This document shows, in pieces, positions 15,801-21,868 of a stretch of 22,739 nucleotides of DNA (within the stretch, counting starts at the first letter, position 1; every line of letters begins with the position of its first letter). This DNA is from Desulfacyla sp964522045 (GTDB lineage: Bacteria > Desulfobacterota > DSM-4660 > Desulfatiglandales > Desulfatiglandaceae). The DNA lies in assembly GCA_964522045.1 (NCBI GenBank), contig CAZFSF010000036.1, positions 1 to 22,739 of the forward strand. Direction: 5' to 3'. The position numbers and the translations under genes were made by a program. The notes beneath the pieces are model-generated. The model had not been told where the DNA came from. It worked only from the letters and a program-made list of their open reading frames with translations, and ran no database searches.

Positions 15801-17287
15801 ACCGGATTGTGGTAGCATCATGCTCTCCACGCACCCATGAGCCCCTTTTTCAGGAAACACTTCAGGCCTGCGGCCTCAACAAATACCTCTTTGAAATGGC
15901 CAACATCAGGGATCAGGACTCATGGGTTCATGGAGATGATCCGGAAGGGGCAACCAACAAGGCCAAGGATCTGGTGCGGATGGCAGTGGCCAGGGCGGGT
16001 CTGCTGAAACCCTTGGAAGAAAAAAGCATCCCCGTAAACAAACGCGCCCTGATTATCGGTGGGGGGGTAGCCGGCATGAATGCGGCATTAGGTCTGGCTG
16101 ATCAGGGGTTCGAGACAGTAATCGTAGAGAAAGAGGCCCAGTTGGGCGGCCTTTCCAAGGATTTAACCACCACCATTGAGGGATCTGACATCCAGCGATA
16201 TCTTATAGAGCTTGTGGATGAAGTTACCCGGAATGACAAAATCCAGGTCCTGATGGAATCCCTTATCGTGGGATTCACCGGGTTCAAAGGAAATTTTACC
16301 ACCGAAATCATGGTGGGACCGGGCATGTACGAGAGAAAAATAGACCACGGCGTGGTGATCCTCGCCACGGGCGCCAGGGAATACACCCCAAAGGAGTACC
16401 TGTATGGAGCCGATCATCGGGTTATGACCCAGATTGCATTGGGAAAGCGGCTCGAATTGAAGGGCGCCTCTGACCTCAACCGGGTGGTGATGATCCAGTG
16501 CGTGGGCTCCCGCAACGATGAAAATCCCAACTGTTCCCGTATCTGCTGCCAGAATGCCGTCAAGAACGCCCTTCATATCAAAGACCTCAACCCTGATGCG
16601 GAGGTCTATATCCTGTATCGGGACATGCGAATGTACGGTCTGTTAGAGGATTACTATACCGAAGCAAGACGGCAGGGGGTTATTTTTTGCCGTTTTGATC
16701 AGGATAATCCACCACAGGTTGAGGCCACTGATGAAGGCATCCTTGTCACATTCAAGGATCATGTGCTTCAACGGGAAATCCGTATCTGTGCTGATCGTTT
16801 AGCACTCAGCGCGGGCATGGTGGCAGAGGATACAGAAGAATTGGCCTCTATTCTCAAGTTGCCCAGAAACGAGGAAGGGTTTTTTATTGAAGCACACGTA
16901 AAACTGAGACCTGTGGACCTTGCCAACGAAGGAATCTTCCTTTGCGGGACCGCGCATGGGCCCAAATTGATATCTGAATCAATCTCTCAGTCTTTAGCGG
17001 CGTCGTCGAGAGCGTCGACCTTCCTGTCTCAATCTGAAATTCGACTCTCTGCAGTGACCGCTAAGGTAGATCAGGAAAGATGCGCTGCCTGCCTTATCTG
17101 CGTCCGGGCCTGCCCCTACGGGGTCCCCCGGATAAACGCGGAGGGGGCAAGTGAAATTGATGAAGCATTATGCCACGGCTGCGGGATTTGCGCTGCCGAA
17201 TGTCCGGCCAAGGCCATAGAACTGAACTGGTACGAAGATGACCAGATCCTGGCCAAAGTAGACGCATTGCTTGAAGGGGTGATCTGA
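12851..17287 (+). CDS. hdrA: HdrA fusion selenoprotein: HdrA core / GltD-like module / second HdrA
   Basis: Read through the UGA at 13040-13042 as selenocysteine, this gives 1478 aa. Residues 1-130 start an HdrA flavin domain (VMVLGGGIAGM; FPTNDCAMU with Sec at 64, where HdrA homologues have Cys), then a [4Fe-4S] motif C113-C116-C119-C123. A GltD/NfnB-like insert follows: Cys at 163, 167, 202, 206, 210 and 214, FAD motif GAGPAG at 259-264, NAD(P) motif GGGNVA at 391-396. A Cys cluster at 622-638 leads back into HdrA (CVGSR at 722, C731-C741). From about 924 a second, complete HdrA begins: CNCG, SCSPRTHEPLF, GGGVAG at 1070, CVGSR at 1217, and two C-terminal [4Fe-4S] sites (1411-1421, 1441-1451). 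The second copy lacks the Sec/Cys position. HdrA carries out flavin-based electron bifurcation. Start 12851 is chosen by the AAAGGA at 12836-12840; 12845 and 12830 are alternatives. Confidence 0.9.
13040..13042 (+). other. in-frame UGA decoded as selenocysteine (HdrA residue 64)
   Basis: The codon before is ATG (M63) and after is GTG (V65). Both sides form one continuous conserved HdrA segment, FPTNDCAM-U-VISPKLVEVG, so a stop here would cut inside a motif. The homologous position is Cys in most HdrA proteins; Sec at this site is known in some HdrA proteins. Confidence 0.85.
13058..13075 (+). promoter_or_regulatory. candidate bacterial SECIS hairpin in hdrA
   Basis: CUGGUC (13058-13063) pairs fully with GGCCGG (13070-13075), allowing G-U pairs, around a 6-nt loop GAGGUC. 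The loop carries GGU, as in the E. coli fdhF SECIS apical loop (AGGUCU). The loop GG begins 24 nt after the UGA, inside the usual bacterial spacing range. Confidence 0.6.
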
Positions 17288-17458
17288 TTGCGGATTTTGG
17301 ATTGCGGATTGCGGAGAAGCGCAGAGTGGAAAGCGGAAAGCGGGAATGATTTACCACTCGCCATACGCCATACGCCATGCCCTATGCGCATACGGGCTAC
17401 GAGTTTCAAATTTCAAGTTTCTAATTTCTGAACATCGATTATTGGAAGGAGTTTTTTG
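17288..17458 (+). repeat. low-complexity phrase repeats inside the operon
   Basis: The gap between hdrA and mvhD is filled with short near-tandem words: repeated TTGCGGATT, GAAAGCG and CGCCATA, then TTTCAAATTTC. No ORF or strong terminator is visible. GGAAGGAG before the mvhD ATG supplies its ribosome-binding site. Similar words recur at 17888-17925 and 19655-19800. Confidence 0.6.
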
Positions 17459-17887
17459 ATGGAAGAGTTTCGACCGGTTATTGTCACATTCTGCTGCAAC
17501 TTCTGAGGATACACGGCCGCGGACCTGGCAGGTTCGATGCGTCTCAAGTATCCCGACACGATCAGAATTATCAGGGTGCCATGCACCGGAAAAGTGGATC
17601 TCCTCCATATCCTCCGGGCATTTGAAAAGGGGGCGGATGGCGTTTACGTTGTGGGCTGCATGGAGGGGGACTGCCGGTTTGATAATGGCAACCTCAGGGC
17701 CCGAAAAAGGGTCGCGCAGGCACAGGCTATTTTAGATAAGGTTGGTGTAGGCGGCGAACGGGTAAAGATGTTCAACCTTTCCTCGGGAGAAGGCCCCCGA
17801 TTCGCCGAGTATGCAGTGGAGATGACCGAAAAAATAGAGGAAATGGGACCCAATCCGATAAAGATAGCCATGCAGAAGGCAGCGTGA
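17459..17887 (+). CDS. mvhD: MvhD-like [2Fe-2S] selenoprotein
   Basis: Read through the UGA at 17504-17506, this gives 142 aa beginning MEEFRPVIVTFCCNF-U-GYT. The segment FCCNF-U-GYTAADLAG matches the conserved N-terminal CCNWC-type motif of MvhD/FrhD-family proteins, with Sec16 in place of a Cys. Later parts, VPCTGKVDLLHILRAFEKGA, YVVGCMEGDCRFDNGN and the ...GEGPRFAEY tail, are typical of MvhD, the [2Fe-2S] protein that passes electrons between a dehydrogenase or hydrogenase and HdrA. A start after the UGA (17537) would delete the cluster motif. Its place between hdrA and metV says it wires the methylene-THF reductase module to HdrA. GGAAGGAG precedes the ATG. Confidence 0.9.
17504..17506 (+). 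other. in-frame UGA decoded as selenocysteine (MvhD residue 16)
   Basis: The UGA lies in the family motif FCCNF-x-GYTAADLAG, where other MvhD proteins have Cys. The upstream frame starts at a well-placed ATG with its own ribosome-binding site, and the downstream frame continues the family without a shift. Confidence 0.85.
17521..17544 (+). promoter_or_regulatory. candidate bacterial SECIS hairpin in mvhD
   Basis: GGAC (17521-17524) pairs with GUCU (17541-17544), and GCA (17528-17530) with UGC (17538-17540). A 3-nt bulge CUG lies on the 5' side, and a 7-nt loop GGUUCGA begins with GGU 25 nt after the UGA. The stem is weaker than the hdrA one, so this is tentative. Confidence 0.4.
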
Positions 17888-17980
17888 TCTGATTTCGGAA
17901 TGCGGATTTCGGATTGATAATAGGTAAAGGGGATTGAGGGAATCGCTCCGCAATCCACAATCGACAGGAGGAGATATCAT

Positions 17981-18649
17981 ATGATCGTTGCAGATAAGAA
18001 GCCTATTGAGGAAATCATCGATATGGTAAAGGGCTACCAGAAAATCCTCATTGCAGGCTGCAATGAGTGCGTCACCGTTTGTGAGGCTGGCGGGAAAAAA
18101 GAGGTCGGTGTTTTGGCCTCGGCACTGCGCATGTACTTCATGAACGAAGGGACAAAAATGGAGATAGACGAGATCACACTTGAAAGGCAGTGCGATCATG
18201 AATACTTGGAGGAAATCCGGAATAGCATCGATCAATATGACGCTGTTGTCTCCTTGGCCTGTGGGGTCGGGGTTCAGTTCATGGCCGAGAAATACTTTGG
18301 CACCCCTCTCTATCCCGGAGTCAATACCTGCTTTATGGGAGTGACTGAAGAGCGGGGTGTGTGGAGCGAACGATGTCAGGGATGCGGACAATGCATCTTA
18401 GGTAGAACCGCTGGAATCTGCCCCATATCCCGGTGCGCCAAGAGGCTCCTCAATGGCCCCTGTGGCGGCTCTACAAAAGGGAAATGTGAAATAAGTAAAG
18501 ATCTGGATTGTGCGTGGCAACTTATTATTGACCGACTGAAAGAGCTTGACAGATTAGATGAATATGAAGAAATAGCTCCGATCAAAGACTGGTCAACAGA
18601 ACGGGCCGGTGGCCCCAGAAGAGTGGTCAGGGAGGATGTGAGACAATGA
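17981..18649 (+). CDS. metV: MetV, methylene-THF reductase partner subunit
   Basis: A 222-aa protein. The N-terminal part has C27-C30-C34 (GCNECVTVCEAGGKKEVGVL) and a Rossmann-like stretch ending VVSLACGVGVQF. The C-terminal domain RCQGCGQCILGRTAGICPIS, RCAKRLLNGPCGGS and KGKCEI (about 131-170) is the MTHFR_C/MetV signature, rich in metal-binding cysteines. MetV pairs with MetF in acetogens and mediates electron entry into the MetF flavin. AGGAGGAG precedes the ATG at 17981. Its stop overlaps the metF-2 start by 4 bp (ATGA), so the two subunits are translationally coupled. Confidence 0.9.
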   Translation: MIVADKKPIEEIIDMVKGYQKILIAGCNECVTVCEAGGKKEVGVLASALRMYFMNEGTKMEIDEITLERQCDHEYLEEIRNSIDQYDAVVSLACGVGVQFMAEKYFGTPLYPGVNTCFMGVTEERGVWSERCQGCGQCILGRTAGICPISRCAKRLLNGPCGGSTKGKCEISKDLDCAWQLIIDRLKELDRLDEYEEIAPIKDWSTERAGGPRRVVREDVRQ

Positions 18650-19578
18650 GCGTGAAAACACCGAGCAGGCTTGAAAAAATCCTTGATTCAGGACAATTGG
18701 CAGTCACATCGGAGTGCGGCCCTCCGAGAGGGAGTGACCCTGAAGCGATCACAAAGAAGGCTGAAATGATCAAAGGCCATGTGGATGCAATTAACATCAC
18801 CGATAATCAGACCAGCGTGACCCGTCTATCCAGCCTGGCCTCCTGTATCCACCTCAAACTGATGGGGCTCGAGCCGACCCTTCAGATGGTGGTCCGGGAC
18901 AGGAACCGGATCGCTCTGCAGAGCGACATCTTAGGGGCCGCGTCGTTTGACATTCATAATATCCTCTGTCTATCAGGGGACCACCAGGTATTCGGAGATT
19001 CGTCCCAGGGGCAGAATGTCTTTGACCTGGATTCCATGCAACTGATTCAGACGGTGAGATTAATGCGGGATGAAGGCAAATTCCTGGGAGGGGACGATAT
19101 CAAGCGACCGCCACAGATGTTTGTGGGGGCAGCAGCCAACCCATTTGCAGATCCCTTTGAAATCAGGGTCCCCCGTTTGGCAAAAAAAATCGCTGCCGGT
19201 GTGGAGTTTATTCAAACCCAGTGCATATATAACTTGGATAAATTTGAACTCTGGATGAAGCAGGCCCGTGATCGAGGGCTTCACGAAAAGGTTTATATCT
19301 TAGCCGGAGTGACCCCTTTTAAATCAGCAGGTATGGCCAAATATATGAAAAACCGTGTTCCCGGGATGGATGTGCCTGATGACGTCGTCAAGCGAATGGC
19401 CGACGTACCCAAAGAAAAACAGGCCCAGGAGGGGATCGACATCTGCGTTGAAACCATCCAGCGGTTGAAGGAATGCGAGGGAGTGAGAGGATTTCATATC
19501 ATGGCCATCGAATGGGAAGAGAAAGTGCCAGAGATCGTAGAACGGAGCGGGCTTTATCCGAGGCCGAAGGATTTATGA
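18646..19578 (+). CDS. metF: methylene-tetrahydrofolate reductase MetF-2
   Basis: A 310-aa MetF-family flavoprotein. AVTSECGPPRGSDPE (about 20-34) holds the conserved Glu; INITDNQTSVTRLSSLA, MVVRDRNRIALQSDILGAAS, ILCLSGDHQVFGD and VFDLDSMQLIQTVR are typical of MetF proteins that work with MetV. The overlap with metV makes this the main catalytic partner. It should reduce methylene-THF to methyl-THF, or oxidise methyl-THF if the pathway runs backwards, with electrons via MetV, MvhD and HdrA. It differs from MetF-1 by a longer N-terminal region and by VFDLDSMQ versus VYDLDLMQ. AGGGAGG lies upstream of the ATG. Confidence 0.92.
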   Translation: MSVKTPSRLEKILDSGQLAVTSECGPPRGSDPEAITKKAEMIKGHVDAINITDNQTSVTRLSSLASCIHLKLMGLEPTLQMVVRDRNRIALQSDILGAASFDIHNILCLSGDHQVFGDSSQGQNVFDLDSMQLIQTVRLMRDEGKFLGGDDIKRPPQMFVGAAANPFADPFEIRVPRLAKKIAAGVEFIQTQCIYNLDKFELWMKQARDRGLHEKVYILAGVTPFKSAGMAKYMKNRVPGMDVPDDVVKRMADVPKEKQAQEGIDICVETIQRLKECEGVRGFHIMAIEWEEKVPEIVERSGLYPRPKDL

Positions 19579-19819
19579 TTGTTGAAGCGAAGCGGCCTCC
19601 GGCTCGTAGAGCCTACGCCTCGGAGAGAAATCCCGCCCTGATCAGATTAATGGCGGGAACGATTGACGATTGACGATTGTTTGAGCTAAGATAAGGAAAA
19701 AGTGCCGCATCCTATTCAAAACAGACAATTGCGAATCAATCGAAACACTGCATATTCAGCGATCAAAAACAAATGACCAATGACCGGCGACTAATGACCA
19801 ATAAAAGGGAGGATTAGGT
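19579..19819. repeat. intergenic repeats and hairpin after metF-2
   Basis: The first part holds a perfect 7-bp inverted repeat TCCCGCC/GGCGGGA (19631-19637, 19652-19658; loop 14 nt). A tandem GACGATT word repeated about three times follows, then scattered AATGACCA-like words up to 19803. No ORF is supported. The hairpin lacks a T-run, so it may not terminate. Confidence 0.5.
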
Positions 19820-20200
19820 ATGGATAAGAAATATATTCTGGTAGTAGATGACGATCCTGATCTGGTAGAAACGGTTTCAATGATGTTAGAAAGCAAGGGA
19901 TGTGAAGTGGGACAAGCCTATGATGGGATTGAAGGGGAGGAATCTATCAAAGAAAGACGTCCGGACCTGGTTATCCTTGACATCATGATGCCCCGGAAAG
20001 ACGGTTATGTCCTTTGCGCTGAACTCAAGGCCGACGAGAAGACCCGGGATATTCCCATAGTTCTCCTCACTGCTGTGGGCGAAGCGGTTCCAACGACCAC
20101 TTACACACACGCTGATGGCATGTCCACAGAGGCAGACGACTATATTGCCAAGCCGATTGATACAGAGGGCCTTTGGGAGGTAGTGACAGGCCTGTTATAA
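19820..20200 (+). CDS. single-domain response regulator receiver
   Basis: A 126-aa CheY-like protein with all active-site residues: acidic D10-D12, phosphoacceptor D54 (VILDIMMPRKDG), switch T84 (IVLLTAVGE) and K111 (YIAKPID). There is no output domain. GGGAGG lies before the ATG. It comes 241 bp after metF-2 in the same direction and may be the last gene of that unit or separate. It could be a phosphate sink, relay protein or direct effector; no kinase is adjacent. Confidence 0.9.
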   Translation: MDKKYILVVDDDPDLVETVSMMLESKGCEVGQAYDGIEGEESIKERRPDLVILDIMMPRKDGYVLCAELKADEKTRDIPIVLLTAVGEAVPTTTYTHADGMSTEADDYIAKPIDTEGLWEVVTGLL

Positions 20201-20237
20201 GCGGCGGGGAACCAAAGAGAGATTTTACCACGAGGCC

Positions 20238-20300
20238 CACGAAGAGAACGAAAAATGAGTTTCTAATGGTTTTATGATCTCTTCGTGTTCAGGTTTTTTT
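20238..20300 (+). terminator. terminator-like hairpin abutting a start codon
   Basis: CACGAAGAGA (20238-20247) and TCTCTTCGTG (20278-20287) form a perfect 10-bp stem with a 30-nt loop, followed by TTCAGG and a T7 run (20294-20300). The next base is the A of the ATG at 20301. The spacing between stem and T-run is longer than usual. It may end transcription of the receiver gene or act as an attenuator for the next gene. Confidence 0.45.
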
Positions 20301-21320
20301 ATGTCTGTCACAGAAAAACTCGGCGGGTTTAAGGTCCTGAAAGATGTGACCCTAATCTCGCTGTTTTCCCCTAAACAGTCAAAGGGTTTCCCTTCGAGAT
20401 TTTTCCGTTTCATTGCAGATAAAAAAATAAACCTCCCTTACGTCACCTGCGTCTTTGACGATCATGCCTGGGGATTGAACATTGCGGTTGAGTCTAAAGA
20501 TGCAGGCATGGCACTCGGCCTGATCGAAGAAGCATTTGAAAAAAAATCGATCCATCACCCTGACAGCACTATTCTCTCCATCTTTCCCCACAAAAAAAAC
20601 CCTGAAATCACCGGTTCTCTATTTGAGGCCTTTGGGCGAGAGGGTGTAAACGCGAATGCATTAGCCAATTCGCCATCTTCCATTTCCGTCGTCCTTAATG
20701 AAAACGTCCTGAACAAGGCAAGCAGCGCCCTATTCGGGCCGTTTAGTTTCAGCGCCTATCGGACCCCGGCGGACTGGAAACTGGCCCAAAAGGGAAAGGA
20801 ACAACTATACAAAGAAGTGGTCGCCTCATTTCAGGAGCAAAGACCAAAAGTATACGGACTTGAGTATCAGGATAATCAGGAGTTTCTGCGGATAAAATTG
20901 AATACTCAGAGTATAGGAGACTTTGGGACTTCCTTTAAGGAGTTTGCCCGGATCGGTCTCAATCTCACCTTTTTAGCCACCAGTCCTTGTGAGGAAAAAG
21001 GAAAAGAAAAAGTGGCCTTTTGTTTACCCGTAACCAAAAATAGCTCTTACATACGAATTATGAATGGAATAGCTCCCCAGGCGGATACACAGACCCTCGC
21101 GCCCGTATCCACCTTCGCCATGAACGGCCCCCATTTTGGTGACCGCTACGGAATAGTAAGCGAACTACTGATTTCCTTAGAAAAAGGGGATGTTGATCTC
21201 TTAGGACTAAGTTGCACAATAGCTTCGATTACAGGGGTCGTACCATCCTCCCATATAGCATTAGCTATTGAGGCGATTAAGGCGTGTTTTGATATTCCTT
21301 CGGTTATCGAGAGAACATAG
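20301..21320 (+). CDS. stand-alone protein of repeated ACT-like domains
   Basis: A 339-aa soluble protein starting MSVTEKLGGFKVLKDVTLIS. It shows repeated ACT-like units as in aspartokinase regulatory regions: VTLISLFSPKQSKGFPSRFF..., the unit ILSIFPHKKNPEITGSLFEA followed by GREGVNANALANSPSSISVV, a third around FLRIKLNTQSIGDFGTSFKE, and a C-terminal VVPSSHIALAIEAIKACFDI helix. No kinase domain is present. The protein could be a small-molecule (amino-acid) sensor. The start at 20301 directly follows a T-run; an ATG nine codons earlier lies within the hairpin loop. CAGG 7 bp upstream is a weak ribosome-binding site. The domain reading is by pattern only. Confidence 0.6.
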   Translation: MSVTEKLGGFKVLKDVTLISLFSPKQSKGFPSRFFRFIADKKINLPYVTCVFDDHAWGLNIAVESKDAGMALGLIEEAFEKKSIHHPDSTILSIFPHKKNPEITGSLFEAFGREGVNANALANSPSSISVVLNENVLNKASSALFGPFSFSAYRTPADWKLAQKGKEQLYKEVVASFQEQRPKVYGLEYQDNQEFLRIKLNTQSIGDFGTSFKEFARIGLNLTFLATSPCEEKGKEKVAFCLPVTKNSSYIRIMNGIAPQADTQTLAPVSTFAMNGPHFGDRYGIVSELLISLEKGDVDLLGLSCTIASITGVVPSSHIALAIEAIKACFDIPSVIERT

Positions 21321-21384
21321 GGGGTATATGGTGGCTTATCTTCAGGGATGGTTGAGCAAGAAGCGATTTTTAACCGGAATTGAT

Positions 21385-21410
21385 CGGCTTTGAGCCGGAT
21401 CTATTTTTTT
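21385..21410 (+). terminator. rho-independent terminator of ACT-like gene
   Basis: CGGCT-TTG-AGCCG (5-bp stem, one extra G-U pair) is followed after 6 nt by a T7 run (21404-21410). It lies 64 bp after the stop of the ACT-like gene and overlaps the end of the convergent lipoprotein gene. Confidence 0.55.
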
Positions 21411-21634
21411 CCATCCAAAATCGCCTCCTTCTGTTTCTCGTATTCTTCGTCACTAATCGCACCGTTTTCGTGCGCCTTTTGAAGATCAATCAACTCCTGT
21501 CCCGTGGTATGCTTTTTGACAGTGACTTCGGCTGTCCCGCCCTTCCCTCCTTCTCCAGGACTGCCACAACACCCGGCAAGGCCTGCACCGGAAATTATCA
21601 GGAGTGACAGGATAAAAATCTTCAGTTTTTTCAT
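21401..21634 (-). CDS. small lipoprotein with SHOCT-type C-terminal motif
   Basis: A 77-aa protein. The N-terminus MKKLKIFILSLLIISGAGLA followed by GCCG is a lipoprotein signal peptide with lipobox LAGC and the modified Cys at residue 22. A Gly-rich linker follows. The C-terminus ELIDLQKAHENGAISDEEYE ends a SHOCT-like motif (short helix pair, L..L...GxISxEEYExxK). The mature protein would be membrane-anchored outside the cytoplasm, with the SHOCT hairpin probably for oligomerisation. GGAGAT precedes the ATG. Its start is only 28 bp from the 3' end of the tRNA-Arg fragment, so its upstream region is now the junction of the integrated element. Confidence 0.8.
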   Translation of the reverse strand: MKKLKIFILSLLIISGAGLAGCCGSPGEGGKGGTAEVTVKKHTTGQELIDLQKAHENGAISDEEYEKQKEAILDGKK

Positions 21635-21662
21635 AACATATCTCCATCCACTTGATTTTATT

Positions 21663-21712
21663 TGGTGCCCCCGGCGCGACTCGAACGCACGACACCCAGA
21701 TTAGGAATCTGA
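21663..21712 (-). other. attachment site: 3' half of tRNA-Arg(CCU)
   Basis: On the minus strand these 50 nt read anticodon stem UCAGA, loop UUCCUAA (anticodon CCU at 21705-21703), stem UCUGG, variable loop, T-stem/loop GUGCG-UUCGAGU-CGCGC, acceptor strand CGGGGGC, discriminator A and CCA. The D-arm and 5' acceptor strand are missing: the sequence beyond 21712 is AT-rich and unrelated. A tRNA 3' fragment next to an integrase gene is the standard result of site-specific integration at a tRNA 3' end. Confidence 0.85.
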
Positions 21713-21752
21713 TTTTAATGATATCCCCTATTTTCCCTCAACATCATTTTAT

Positions 21753-21768
21753 ACTTGACATATCAAGT
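21753..21768. promoter_or_regulatory. palindromic operator over the integrase promoter
   Basis: ACTTGA-CATA-TCAAGT is a perfect dyad with 6-bp arms and a 4-bp spacer. It overlaps the -35 box of the promoter at 21755-21783, the place where a repressor or the integrase itself would block transcription. Confidence 0.5.
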
Positions 21769-21783
21769 TATTATCCTTATATT
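21755..21783 (+). promoter_or_regulatory. near-consensus sigma-70 promoter of integrase gene
   Basis: TTGACA (21755-21760), a 17-bp spacer and TATATT (21778-21783) give a strong promoter reading towards the integrase at 21869, with a leader of about 80 nt. Confidence 0.65.
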
Positions 21784-21829
21784 ACCTTCCAATAGCGTCC
21801 ATTAAAAACCATTCATATCAGTAAAAATC

Positions 21830-21849
21830 TTGTACCAATGTTGTACCAA
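21830..21849. repeat. TTGTACCAA direct repeat in integrase leader
   Basis: The 9-mer TTGTACCAA occurs at 21830-21838 and again at 21841-21849, one DNA turn apart (11 bp). It ends 19 bp before the integrase start. It could be an arm-type binding site for the integrase or a regulator. Confidence 0.4.
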
Positions 21850-21868
21850 ATAGCCAGGAGGAAATATA

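Noticed and set aside
17288..17430. CRISPR array or true tandem repeat
   Set aside because: The repeated words are short, irregular and without uniform spacers.
17537..17887. MvhD starting after the UGA at 17537
   Set aside because: This start would delete the conserved FCCNF-x-GYT cluster motif, and it has no ribosome-binding site, unlike the ATG at 17459.
21663..21712. A complete, functional tRNA gene
   Set aside because: Only the anticodon arm, T-arm and 3' acceptor strand exist; the D-arm and 5' acceptor strand are absent, so it is an attachment-site fragment.
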